Origin: a virus
Strand: one strand, 5' to 3'
DNA: 64,000 nucleotides
Virus record (IMG/VR): IMGVR_UViG_3300050821_002540
Location: 1 to 64,000 of that record
Shown here: piece after piece, positions 1-6,260 of the stretch
Layout: each line of letters begins with the position of its first letter
Position numbering within the stretch: the stretch's first letter is position 1
Program-made: the position numbers and the translations under genes
The notes under the pieces: generated by a model
Database searches by the model: none
What the model was told of the DNA's origin: nothing
The model's input: the letters and a program-made list of their open reading frames with translations, nothing else

Positions 1-372
1 GCCCCTACCCCCGAGCGGAGCGTTAACGACGCTCCGGCCGCGTCGAAGCCGACCGCGTCGAAGCCGACCGCGTCGAAGCCGACCGCGACGAAGCCGACTC
101 CCCGGAAGCGCGCGCCGAAGCCGGTCGCCGCTCCGTTTACCCCTTCTGAGCTAGCGGCGCGCGCTCTCGCCGTAGCGCCTCCCGCGTCCGCTATCGTCGG
201 CTACGTCGCGTACCTTAACCGCGTCGTAGGCGACGGGACGCTCTCCTTCCCTGACGGGGAGCCGGTCGGAAAGCTCTCGCCCCGCGAACTCCGCCTACTC
301 GCGCTCTCGATTAAGGGGTACGGCGCGTACCAGAAGTCGCCGGAGCGGCTCGCGGCTCGCGGACTCGTCTAG
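1..372 (+). CDS. C-terminal part of a protein with Ala/Pro/Lys repeats (partial)
   Basis: The last 123 codons of a rightward gene that starts left of the window. The visible part opens with an Ala/Pro/Lys/Thr tract in which a five-residue unit of the form TASKP recurs about four times. It then ends in a compact segment containing SAIVGYVAYLNRV and LSPRELRLLALSIKGYGAY. The tract resembles the basic tails of the proteins at 22118-22861 and 26323-27147, so nucleic-acid binding is possible, but I recognise no family. Codon use is unlike nearly every other gene here: codons ending CA and codons ending TG are almost absent. Stop is TAG at 370-372, followed at once by a long palindrome. Confidence 0.8.
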   Translation, partial: APTPERSVNDAPAASKPTASKPTASKPTATKPTPRKRAPKPVAAPFTPSELAARALAVAPPASAIVGYVAYLNRVVGDGTLSFPDGEPVGKLSPRELRLLALSIKGYGAYQKSPERLAARGLV

Positions 373-380
373 GCCCTACC

Positions 381-418
381 GCGTAGGCCCTACGGCTAGC
401 TAGCCGTAGGGCCTACGC
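381..418. terminator. Perfect 38-bp palindrome after the first gene
   Basis: A perfect palindrome, 19 bp per arm with no loop, centred between 399 and 400 and starting 9 bases after the stop of the first gene. It contains two inverted copies of GTAGGCCCTACGGCTAG. On RNA it could act as a terminator, though no T-tract follows. As DNA it could form a cruciform or bind a dimeric protein. The sequence is visible directly; the role is inference. Confidence 0.6.
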
Positions 419-452
419 CCTTCGTACGGAGCGCGCGACGAGAGCTGAGCCT

Positions 453-481
453 GAGGCCCTGCCCCTCTGGGGTGGGGCCTC
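453..481 (+). terminator. GC-rich hairpin
   Basis: Arms at 453-465 and 469-481 pair over 13 positions (two of them G-U wobbles on + strand RNA) around a three-base loop. It lies downstream of the first gene, so it is a plausible second terminator stem. No U-tract follows. Confidence 0.4.
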
Positions 482-501
482 CTGGCTGCCCAGCCTCAGG
501 G

Positions 502-679
502 CAGGCAGACAGCTGCCTGGGACAGCCAGGCAATTTTCAGACAATAATGTCTGTCTGTTTTCCCAGACAGGCAGACAGCCAGGCAGACAATTGCCACAGG
601 CAATTTTCAGTGGGCAGTGCCCAATGCCGCGAGTTGCTCTGTTATCCTGTCTTGAGCCAAACTTGAGTTTGAGCTCAAA
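502..679. repeat. Cluster of short palindromes and CAGACAG-type repeats
   Basis: Gene-free stretch. Perfect inverted repeats: CAGGCAG/CTGCCTG at 502-508/513-519, CAGACA/TGTCTG at 538-543/548-553, AATTGCC/GGCAATT at 589-595/599-605, TGGGCA/TGCCCA at 611-616/618-623, and the 12-bp palindrome TTTGAGCTCAAA at 668-679. The 12-base word GGCAATTTTCAG occurs twice, at 529-540 and 599-610. CAGACAG and CCAGGCAG words recur from 504 to 590. No reading frame with a plausible protein was found here. Function unknown; an origin, packaging or partition site is possible. Confidence 0.7.
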
Positions 680-713
680 TTCTCTTGATCCAGTTTGCTA
701 GCGGGCTTGAGTT

Positions 714-839
714 TTCTCCTGGCTATCTAGTTCTCTGGCAACCAGCCAAAGAACTCCAGTCTAGTTCTCCTGGCTATCTAGTTAGCCTGGAATTTGGAAC
801 CCAAATTCCATCTAGTTCTCCTGTTTTTGTTAACAAAAA
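714..839. repeat. 51-bp-period direct-repeat array, each unit holding a different palindrome
   Basis: TTCTCCTGGCTATCTAGTT occurs at 714-732 and 765-783, exactly 51 bp apart. Its first eight bases recur 51 bp later at 816-823. TCTAGTT recurs at 726, 760, 777 and 811, again at 51-bp offsets. Each unit encloses a different inverted repeat: GTTCT/AGAAC with inner CTGG/CCAG in unit 1, TGGAATTTGG/CCAAATTCCA at 788-797/801-810 in unit 2, and TTTTTGTTAACAAAAA at 824-839 in unit 3. The array is AT-rich compared with the GC-rich stretch at 1-440, and lies next to the leftward primase operon. I infer a possible replication origin or partition site. Confidence 0.75.
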
Positions 840-849
840 GGCGCATTTT

Positions 850-1296
850 TCATGCAAAAAGCAGGCAGAAAATTGTCTGTATTTTCTCGCATGTACGGAC
901 GCGCAGGAGTGCACATAAGCGCAGGTCACCAACATCAAGGTCATCACCAGCATCAGCAGGCACATCCAGCTGCGCAGCATCAAACACAACATGAGGGTCC
1001 AGCCCACTCACATCCCGGTACCTCTCATAGCTATACTCCTCACATGCAGCACGCAACTGTACAAGAAGCACAGTAATGTCCACACACGTCGGCTGTGCTA
1101 TCTCCCCGTGCATCTTCCTCTCAGCAGCCAGCAGCTTATCAAAGGCATCAATCATCCTTGCCTCCTCACGCGAGTACGGGCCACGCCTCAGGTTTGTCCT
1201 TGGCCCACGCTTCTTCCTCACCCTCCCCTGTACCACATCCATGTACGTCTCGCCCTCATCATACGCATCCGCACCAGCACCCGCACTAGCAGTCAT
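850..1296 (-). CDS. Hypothetical protein, last gene of the primase operon
   Basis: 148 residues, family not recognised. The start at 1296 overlaps the upstream stop as ATGA, which suggests translational coupling. An Ala/Gly/Asp-rich N-terminus is followed by a very basic segment with RKKRGPRTNLRRG (about residues 26-38), then a helical stretch with YSREEARMIDAFDKLLAAERK and a C-terminus with several Cys. The basic patch before a helical part would suit nucleic-acid binding, but this is a guess. The gene ends beside the palindrome array, so whatever lies at 373-849 is immediately downstream of this operon. Confidence 0.7.
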   Translation of the reverse strand: MTASAGAGADAYDEGETYMDVVQGRVRKKRGPRTNLRRGPYSREEARMIDAFDKLLAAERKMHGEIAQPTCVDITVLLVQLRAACEEYSYERYRDVSGLDPHVVFDAAQLDVPADAGDDLDVGDLRLCALLRVRTCEKIQTIFCLLFA

Positions 1297-1457
1297 GTCC
1301 GAACCCTCATTGCAGCTACTTCCCATTCAAGCCGCTCATCCTCACTGAGCAGCTCCCACCTATTCCACACACGCTGTCCCACACGCCACTCCCTAGCACA
1401 CCACTCAGCGTACAGCTCATGTCCAGTCACTACATCTCCCGACATACCCTGCTCCAT
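1293..1457 (-). CDS. Small hypothetical protein rich in Trp and Glu
   Basis: 54 residues. The central part, with YAEWCARE and later WNRWELLSEDERLEWEV, reads as amphipathic helices. No family recognised. The start could be 1457 or the ATG four codons later (1445), which has the better-placed GGAG. It sits between the GGGTAGG array (1513-1612) and the next gene, with a 4-base overlap to the latter, so it is part of the leftward primase operon. Confidence 0.65.
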   Translation of the reverse strand: MEQGMSGDVVTGHELYAEWCAREWRVGQRVWNRWELLSEDERLEWEVAAMRVRT

Positions 1458-1512
1458 CTTTTTGCAACATACCTCACCTGCTGCCTAGGCCCCTACGGGG
1501 CCGATAGGCGAG

Positions 1513-1612
1513 CAGGGTAGGATCATCCTACCCTCAGGGTAACCAGGGTAGGTATAGTCGACTACACATACCCTGCCTACCCTCATCCTACCCTGCCCGC
1601 GACCAGGGTAGG
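1513..1612. repeat. Iteron-like array of GGGTAGG motifs
   Basis: Six full copies of GGGTAGG in either orientation within 100 bp: + at 1515, 1546 and 1606; - at 1527, 1576 and 1587, plus partial copies near 1537 and 1569. The first two form the perfect inverted repeat GGGTAGGATCATCCTACCC (1515-1533). A TAGTCGACTA palindrome (1555-1564) lies at the centre. The same heptamer recurs in the divergent promoter region (3900-3911, two overlapping copies), at 4498-4504 and at 10259-10265. I infer binding sites for an initiator or repressor. Confidence 0.7.
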
Positions 1613-3583
1613 TCACTTTTCCATAGCCTCCCACCCCTTTTCAGTGACAGTATGCCACGTTGTCTTGCCCCGTACAGGCTCCGTACGTGCAACGAAACCG
1701 GCGTCAATTGCAGCCTTTCGGATAGCCGCGCGGCGGTTCTTGTCGCCACCAATCAGGGCATCAAACTCAACGCCAGAGTACCTACCATCCTCTCCACCAT
1801 CACCCTTTAGTGCAAGGGCACGAAGCCCCTTCATTGCGTCAGGCACCACTCGCGGCCGTACAATGCCATCAGCAGACACCTCTACAACAAGCGAGCCTGG
1901 CTCCGTTCCAGACGAGGTACATGACAGGATTCCAGCTGCGCGGGTACCTGGCAGCTCACCACCAGAGCACCCCATTCGCACGGAACCAGGGCGGTCTTTT
2001 GTCAATGTAAGGTTGCTCCATCCAGAGACTCCTACACCGATTGGCTCGACATTCTCAACAAGATATGACGCACCATTCACCACGTTGAGCTTCATGACGC
2101 CACCCATTGCGTACCTGGAGCCACCTACCGAGGCAGCCTCTTTTGTCACATGGTCAGTGGCAATTGTACACACACCCCGGCCAAGCAGTGGGCGCACTAG
2201 GGCAGACCGGAACGCCGTTGCTGAGTCATTGTCCTTGACAGCCCAGCCGAACACCCCATACGCAGCAGTGACCCCATTGTGTATGACAATATCGGGGCAC
2301 CATGACACACACGCTGCCATGACATCCATAGCAGACCCTCGCGAGTCGGGTGTGGCAAACATGAACAGGTCCTCATCACCAAGCAGCGAGGCATCAAGTC
2401 CTGCGTTAAGGAGGCGGTTGCCACAGTCACCACCGTCACCCTCTTCCCAGTCAATCCATATGACTGACCGGCCCCGCGACAGCGATTCCTTCACTAGCCA
2501 CACAAGCAGCATGTCCTTGCCAGACTCTGTCTCACCATAGACAGTATGCTCCTTGCCAGCGTAGAACAGGCACTGTCCATCACCACGCTCACCATACACG
2601 GGCACGGCACGCGTGTACGTGCCATCGATGACGCCACTGAAGTTGAACCACACCGACGACTCGTCGTCACCCAGCTCACTACCATTGTCGGCATCACCAT
2701 CGGCACCACCCAGCTCTGAGAGCCTGGCTCCGGGAGTGTGACGCCAGCCACCCGTTGGGATGGCAGCACCAGCAAGGCCAGCACGGTCCCATGGGTCCGT
2801 GCTATCCCATGAGCGGAGCTGTCCACGGAGCACAGCAAGCTCAAGACAGTCAACAACCTCCTTGTCGCGCATGCCACGGTCATGAGCATCACGTGCCCAG
2901 GCAAATATGGCACCCCTCTGAGCACCAGAGCCAGCCGAGAGCACCTCTGACCACAGCCCACCAGCATCCGCCACCTCACTACCACTAGCCACCCCAGCAG
3001 CGGACGGGTGGGAGGCACGGTACATGGACAGGACCTCAGCGAAATGTCCTACAGGAGACAGCTGGCGGTTGCTGCCTACCCACTGGTAAGCACGGCCAGA
3101 AGGGTGCCGTGAGGGGGCAACGCCAATGAAGCCATTGGACTTGACCTGGCCACCTGGTATGTCACCCTGGCGTGGCCAGCCTGATGCCTCCAGCCCCCTG
3201 GCGTCATACAGGTGGTGCTCACCACCATCCCGGCCAGTGCGTGAGGAAACGTACTCTGGCTCATCAACATCCCACTGTTCCCATACAGATGGGTGGTCGA
3301 TGTCGCACACGAGCAGGCCTGAGCGCGGAGAGGTGATGAGCCCAACACGAGACCCGGCCCTCCACTCGTCAATTGACCGGTGAGACTCACGCTCCACAGT
3401 CGCGTATGACCAGCCAGCCTCATAACAGGGCATCTTGTTGCCATTGTATGAGCGCCATGGGATGGGCCAGAAGCCAGCGTCCAGGTACTCATGGGCGGCA
3501 GAGCGACAGTCAAGTCCAGAGACATCTGGCACAATGAGCGGGGGCTTTACGCCGCGCCCGCGCGGGGGTATACTCGGTGGCAT
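1613..3583 (-). CDS. Bifunctional primase-polymerase with RecA-like ATPase domain
   Basis: 656 residues. The N-terminal half is an archaeo-eukaryotic (Prim-Pol) primase: LLVCDIDHP (about residues 90-98) supplies the D-x-D metal site, followed by GGEHHLYD (about 120-127) and GFIGVAPSRHPSGRAYQW (about 151-168). After a linker comes a RecA/RepA-type ATPase with Walker A GETESGKD (about 350-357, Asp where Ser/Thr is usual) and a later IVIHN strand. The C-terminus looks like a winged helix (ALIGGDKNRRAAIRKAA). Start 3583 is preferred because AGGAGG sits five bases upstream; 3604 and 3643 are in-frame alternatives. It probably primes and unwinds phage DNA at the origin, possibly the nearby repeats. 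The stop lies at the edge of the GGGTAGG array. Confidence 0.85.
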   Translation of the reverse strand: MPPSIPPRGRGVKPPLIVPDVSGLDCRSAAHEYLDAGFWPIPWRSYNGNKMPCYEAGWSYATVERESHRSIDEWRAGSRVGLITSPRSGLLVCDIDHPSVWEQWDVDEPEYVSSRTGRDGGEHHLYDARGLEASGWPRQGDIPGGQVKSNGFIGVAPSRHPSGRAYQWVGSNRQLSPVGHFAEVLSMYRASHPSAAGVASGSEVADAGGLWSEVLSAGSGAQRGAIFAWARDAHDRGMRDKEVVDCLELAVLRGQLRSWDSTDPWDRAGLAGAAIPTGGWRHTPGARLSELGGADGDADNGSELGDDESSVWFNFSGVIDGTYTRAVPVYGERGDGQCLFYAGKEHTVYGETESGKDMLLVWLVKESLSRGRSVIWIDWEEGDGGDCGNRLLNAGLDASLLGDEDLFMFATPDSRGSAMDVMAACVSWCPDIVIHNGVTAAYGVFGWAVKDNDSATAFRSALVRPLLGRGVCTIATDHVTKEAASVGGSRYAMGGVMKLNVVNGASYLVENVEPIGVGVSGWSNLTLTKDRPGSVRMGCSGGELPGTRAAGILSCTSSGTEPGSLVVEVSADGIVRPRVVPDAMKGLRALALKGDGGEDGRYSGVEFDALIGGDKNRRAAIRKAAIDAGFVARTEPVRGKTTWHTVTEKGWEAMEK

Positions 3584-3655
3584 AGGTGCCTCCTGAATGG
3601 TCATGGCAGCCTTTCTGGGGTAGTGGGAGTGGGGCCGTGGCATGGCCCCACTGCC

Positions 3656-3868
3656 TTAACCATGTGCGGAGCGTGGCCGGGAACGGCTGATGTGGTACTG
3701 AAGCTCTGCTATGGAGCAGAAGTCAGCACCGCACTTGCAATGAGTAATGGTGCCTACACGCCTTGCATAAGCAAGCCTGTTGCTTGCGCTAATCATGTCC
3801 TTTGTCTCCTGGGACAGCTTGTGGCCACGGGGACGGCCACGGGGACGGCCAGTTGGCTTGTACGGCAT
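3656..3868 (-). CDS. AT-hook / NUMOD3-like protein with a zinc finger
   Basis: 70 residues, first gene of the leftward operon, with GGGAGG before the ATG. In order: a double AT-hook (TGRPRGRPRGHKL, residues 6-18) encoded by a repeated DNA segment; a NUMOD3-like motif (HKLSQETKDMISASNR), which is the DNA-binding module of homing endonucleases; then a C2H2-like finger with CKCGADF, L and H at the usual spacing. No nuclease domain is present, so it is either a stand-alone DNA-binding regulator or the remnant of a homing endonuclease. Its place at the head of the primase operon favours a regulator. Confidence 0.75.
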   Translation of the reverse strand: MPYKPTGRPRGRPRGHKLSQETKDMISASNRLAYARRVGTITHCKCGADFCSIAELQYHISRSRPRSAHG

Positions 3869-3899
3869 GATGCCTCCCGGTGAGAGGTGAGGGTTTAAT

Positions 3900-3974
3900 C
3901 CTACCCTACCCGCGAGCGCGCGTCTACCCCAGAAATCAGCAGGACTTTACGCAGCCCCGGCGGCCGGGTAGGCT
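3900..3974. promoter_or_regulatory. Divergent control region between the leftward and rightward operons
   Basis: Between the starts of the leftward operon (3868) and the rightward leader. Two overlapping CCTACCC words (3900-3911) match the array at 1513-1612. A rightward -10-like TAGGCT (3969-3974) is followed by the GC palindrome CCCGGCCGGG, as in the other promoter cassettes, but the upstream hexamer 17 bp away (TTTACG) does not match their consensus. GCGAGCGCGCG at 3912-3922 is a further near-palindrome. Promoter positions are inferred. Confidence 0.45.
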
Positions 3975-4013
3975 AGGCGTAGCCCGGCCGGGACTCGCCT
4001 CCACGGCTGGGCT

Positions 4014-4087
4014 GGGGCTGAGGGCCAGTACCCTTGCATAGCCAGCTCCCCCCAGCAGGCTAGCCTGACGGGAATACCCTCAGCCCC
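4014..4087 (+). promoter_or_regulatory. Structured 5-prime leader, long-range hairpin
   Basis: GGGGCTGAGGG (4014-4024) pairs perfectly over 11 bp with CCCTCAGCCCC (4077-4087), enclosing a 52-base loop that includes a GGCTAGCC palindrome. It lies between the putative start of transcription near 3980 and the first ribosome site at 4099-4107. The geometry suits an attenuator or a ligand- or protein-responsive leader. No known riboswitch class is recognised. Confidence 0.5.
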
Positions 4088-4110
4088 ACCCTGGAGGCGA
4101 AGGAGGCGAC

Positions 4111-4221
4111 ATGCAGTCATACAGCAATGGCGCGGGACCAGCGTTCCACAATGGCCCATCACTACAGTCACCAGACACGCACTGGCATGCCCTGGCATGT
4201 GGGCCGGTGGTGTTCCAGTGA
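4111..4221 (+). CDS. Small leader peptide or protein
   Basis: 36 codons beginning MQSYSNGAGPAFHNG. Composition is not informative and no family is recognised. The case for it is the strong ribosome site AGGAGGCGA directly before the ATG, the same extended site used by about a dozen other genes here, and its position right after a long hairpin. It could be a regulatory leader peptide. Confidence 0.5.
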   Translation: MQSYSNGAGPAFHNGPSLQSPDTHWHALACGPVVFQ

Positions 4222-4253
4222 GGTCACCACATCTTAATAACAGTGTACCGGGT

Positions 4254-4346
4254 ATGACCAGGCTGGTACACAGGCTCCAGTACATCGCAGGATTCGCGAT
4301 TGGCTTTGGGGGTGCAGTATGGGTGCTCAGCCTAACTCTCCACTGA
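4254..4346 (+). CDS. Possible 30-residue membrane peptide
   Basis: 30 codons with a basic start (MTRLVHRLQ) and a hydrophobic stretch (IAGFAIGFGGAVWVLSL), reading as one membrane segment with the N-terminus inside. The ribosome site is weak. It overlaps the following gene (4319-4492) in another frame. Small single-span proteins recur across this arm (5245, 12673, 31751, 34359). Confidence 0.35.
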   Translation: MTRLVHRLQYIAGFAIGFGGAVWVLSLTLH

Positions 4347-4492
4347 CAGTAAACCTTGCCCATGAGACCCTGGAATTGTGGATCTGTGGAATCTGCAAGG
4401 CAATTACAGCCAAAGAGGACAGGCAGTTCCACATTGACTGGCACGATGCCCTGGTTAACACGATGGCAATGGTGGCACATGGGAACCCCTGA
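4319..4492 (+). CDS. Small hypothetical protein with a CxxC motif
   Basis: 57 residues containing LWICGICKAIT (about 20-30) and a nearby HIDWHD, so a metal site is possible. GGGGGTG precedes the ATG. It overlaps the next gene by 14 bases. No family is recognised. Confidence 0.55.
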   Translation: MGAQPNSPLTVNLAHETLELWICGICKAITAKEDRQFHIDWHDALVNTMAMVAHGNP

Positions 4493-4706
4493 CCCACCCT
4501 ACCCTCAGGATGAGCTGACAGGAGTGCTCAACAGTGTACTGCCGCCTGAGGTGCAGGGACGTGACCGTACCGAGTACGTAGCAGTAGGCATTGCACTGAA
4601 CAAGTTCTTTGCGATAAAATATGAGGACCTGACAATGGATGACCTTGACAAAATCCTGCGTGAGGTGTTCGACAAGGGGTACAACTGTCACAAGCTCGGG
4701 CAATGA
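4479..4706 (+). CDS. Hypothetical protein
   Basis: 75 residues. Start at 4479 is chosen because the upstream in-frame sequence overlaps 4319-4492 and reads as out-of-frame composition. The sequence (DELTGVLNSVLPPEV, then EYVAVGIALNKFF and LDKILREVFDKGYN) looks helical and soluble. It overlaps the next gene by ATGA. Function unknown. Confidence 0.65.
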   Translation: MGTPDPPYPQDELTGVLNSVLPPEVQGRDRTEYVAVGIALNKFFAIKYEDLTMDDLDKILREVFDKGYNCHKLGQ

Positions 4707-5248
4707 CAAGGGTGACTGGCATTGGCTTTGAGCTGATGGGAGGAAGTAGGCTGGTGAGGTTCCGGACAACATTCAGCGCACCTTACTGGATGGCTGACCA
4801 CCCAGGTGAGCGCACAACATTTGCTGTAGCTATGTGGAGACAGATGGCTGTAGATGCAGGTCTTGAGCCACAAGGACAGCCGGAATACACCTACACCTAT
4901 GATGTTGACTCAATCATGATTGCGGCTTCTGGTGAAGTTGAGCCTACAACACAGACAATTGTAAACAGCATACTGCCTCCTGACAATGCATGGACTTTTG
5001 ACTTGCCGGCGGTTATGCTGGATGGTCAGGAAGTACAATGGCACTACGATAATGAGCCGCTTGTACCTGAGCTGCCGATGCTCCAGGATGCCCAGGGCAG
5101 CTTTACTGGGTTCTTTGACCAGCCATTTGAGACAGTAGTAAGGACACTGTTCGGCATCCCGGAGGCAGCATATGAGGATTTTGATGATGGCTGGGAATAT
5201 GGTAATGACGCTGCTCATTCAGAGAACTACGGAGACAAGAAGCTGTGA
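4703..5248 (+). CDS. Hypothetical protein
   Basis: 181 residues, acidic, no recognised domain. The start overlaps the preceding stop (ATGA), and the end overlaps the next gene by GTGA, so it is embedded in a translationally coupled run from 4319 to 6358. Rich in Asp, Glu and aromatic residues, with no membrane segment or signal peptide. Function unknown. Confidence 0.7.
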   Translation: MTRVTGIGFELMGGSRLVRFRTTFSAPYWMADHPGERTTFAVAMWRQMAVDAGLEPQGQPEYTYTYDVDSIMIAASGEVEPTTQTIVNSILPPDNAWTFDLPAVMLDGQEVQWHYDNEPLVPELPMLQDAQGSFTGFFDQPFETVVRTLFGIPEAAYEDFDDGWEYGNDAAHSENYGDKKL

Positions 5249-5355
5249 CGATTGAAGGGAGCTATGTGTCTGCTGTATGGGACATTGCCGGATTTGCGCT
5301 GCTGATTGTAGTCATTGCCATTTACCGGAAGGGACGCAAGCGTGACGACTCCTGA
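5245..5355 (+). CDS. Single-span small membrane protein
   Basis: 36 codons from a GTG overlapping the previous stop (GTGA). A hydrophobic stretch VWDIAGFALLIVVIAIY is followed by the basic tail RKGRKRDD, the arrangement of a bitopic protein with a cytoplasmic C-terminus. It overlaps the start of the RuvC-like gene by 14 bases. Confidence 0.6.
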   Translation: MTIEGSYVSAVWDIAGFALLIVVIAIYRKGRKRDDS

Positions 5356-5863
5356 GCTCCACCTGATTGGTGTTGATCCTGGCGGCACAACAGGAGTGAC
5401 CAGGCTGACTGTGCCAAGGCTCTCCATCTTTGGCGATGAACCACCACAGATTATTGAGTGGGACTACTTTGCCCTCAATGGCCCGGAGGCCAAGCAGGCA
5501 ACAGAACTCGCGAGGTATACAAGGGAAACGCAGAGCCTCTCATACAAGATTGGGCCTGCAATCGTGAGTGAGCTGTGGACACAGGACCCACGGTTTAAGA
5601 GCACGGACCCTGAGGCACTCAGCCCAGCAAGAATTAACGCAATGCTTGAGCTACTGCTTTACCAGAACCTGCTTGGTGATGCAACGCTTACGTTCCAGCC
5701 GAGGGGCATACGCCTGTCCATTGACGAGGACAAGCTGCGCAAGATGCGTATGTATGTCAAGCACAAGGACATACGTGCATCAACTCAGCATGCTGTTATG
5801 GGGCTGCGAAGGGCACGACAGAGCCTTGAGTTCGCAACAAAACTATGGCCGGAGGCAGTATGA
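5342..5863 (+). CDS. RuvC-like Holliday junction resolvase
   Basis: 173 residues from GTG at 5342; an upstream ATG at 5315 would overlap the small membrane gene. The N-terminal LIGVDPGGTTGV (residues 9-19) is the first RNase H-fold strand with catalytic Asp12. IVSELW supplies a likely second acid (Glu77). The C-terminal KDIRASTQHAVMGLRRA (about 142-158) carries the D-x6-H pattern of RuvC-type enzymes. It would cut branched DNA during recombination and packaging, and fits with the helicase, RecB-like nuclease and Sak4-like ATPase encoded downstream. Confidence 0.75.
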   Translation: MTTPELHLIGVDPGGTTGVTRLTVPRLSIFGDEPPQIIEWDYFALNGPEAKQATELARYTRETQSLSYKIGPAIVSELWTQDPRFKSTDPEALSPARINAMLELLLYQNLLGDATLTFQPRGIRLSIDEDKLRKMRMYVKHKDIRASTQHAVMGLRRARQSLEFATKLWPEAV

Positions 5864-6024
5864 TAAACTGGCGCAAGTCATCAAGGAGCATGTACACAGG
5901 GAACTGCATCGAGGTTTCCAGTACAGGCACAGTAAACATCCGTGACAGTGGAGATAGGAGAACAACAATAAGCATTACAGTGAAGGGATGGGTGAAGTTC
6001 ACCAATGATCTGCGAGCCGTGTAG
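5860..6024 (+). CDS. DUF397 domain protein
   Basis: 54 residues. WRKSSRSMYTGNCIEVS near the start and TVNIRDSGDR in the middle match the DUF397 pattern (W-R-K-S-S, G-N-C-V-E-V, V-x-V-R-D-S). In Streptomyces and relatives such proteins are usually encoded next to XRE-type regulators (WhiJ-like systems) and affect development. Here there is no XRE partner, so it may interact with a host regulator. The start overlaps the resolvase stop (ATGATAA). This is one of the best host pointers in the window. Confidence 0.8.
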   Translation: MINWRKSSRSMYTGNCIEVSSTGTVNIRDSGDRRTTISITVKGWVKFTNDLRAV

Positions 6025-6175
6025 GGACATGGACCACCCGAACTGTCCAGAGCTTGAGCGACAGCTCAGGCAGGACCTGACCAAGGAAGACAAGGCAGGC
6101 AGCCACAGATGTACCTGCCAGCACCACCCAGGGAGAGGGAATGGGCAAGAGAGACCACACGTGCAGCTACCGTGA
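6005..6175 (+). CDS. Small Cys/His-rich protein
   Basis: 56 residues. CEPCRDMDHPNC near the start and HRCTCQHH later give at least five Cys and several His, enough for a zinc site. The start overlaps the DUF397 gene by 20 bases. First of three consecutive tiny Cys-rich genes. No family recognised. Confidence 0.6.
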   Translation: MICEPCRDMDHPNCPELERQLRQDLTKEDKAGSHRCTCQHHPGRGNGQERPHVQLP

Positions 6176-6260
6176 AGTGAGCAGATGGACCAGCGGTGGC
6201 AAGACGTACGTGAAGATGGAGTGCTACAACTGCAGTAACAGCTACACAAAGGAGGCATGA
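6141..6260 (+). CDS. Small protein with CxxC motif
   Basis: 39 residues, with MECYNCSNSY near the end and an earlier HTCSYREV, so a possible zinc ribbon. GGGAGAGGGA directly precedes the ATG. It overlaps the previous gene by 35 bases in another frame, and its stop overlaps the next gene. Confidence 0.55.
   Translation: MGKRDHTCSYREVSRWTSGGKTYVKMECYNCSNSYTKEA

Noticed and set aside
714-839. CRISPR array
   Set aside because: Only two full repeats, variable interiors are palindromic rather than unique spacers, and no cas genes are near.
1644-2540. 298-codon open frame on the + strand opposite the primase gene
   Set aside because: Its composition (Ser/Thr/Pro/Arg-rich, no motif) is that of an antisense shadow, and the opposite strand encodes clear Prim-Pol and ATPase motifs.
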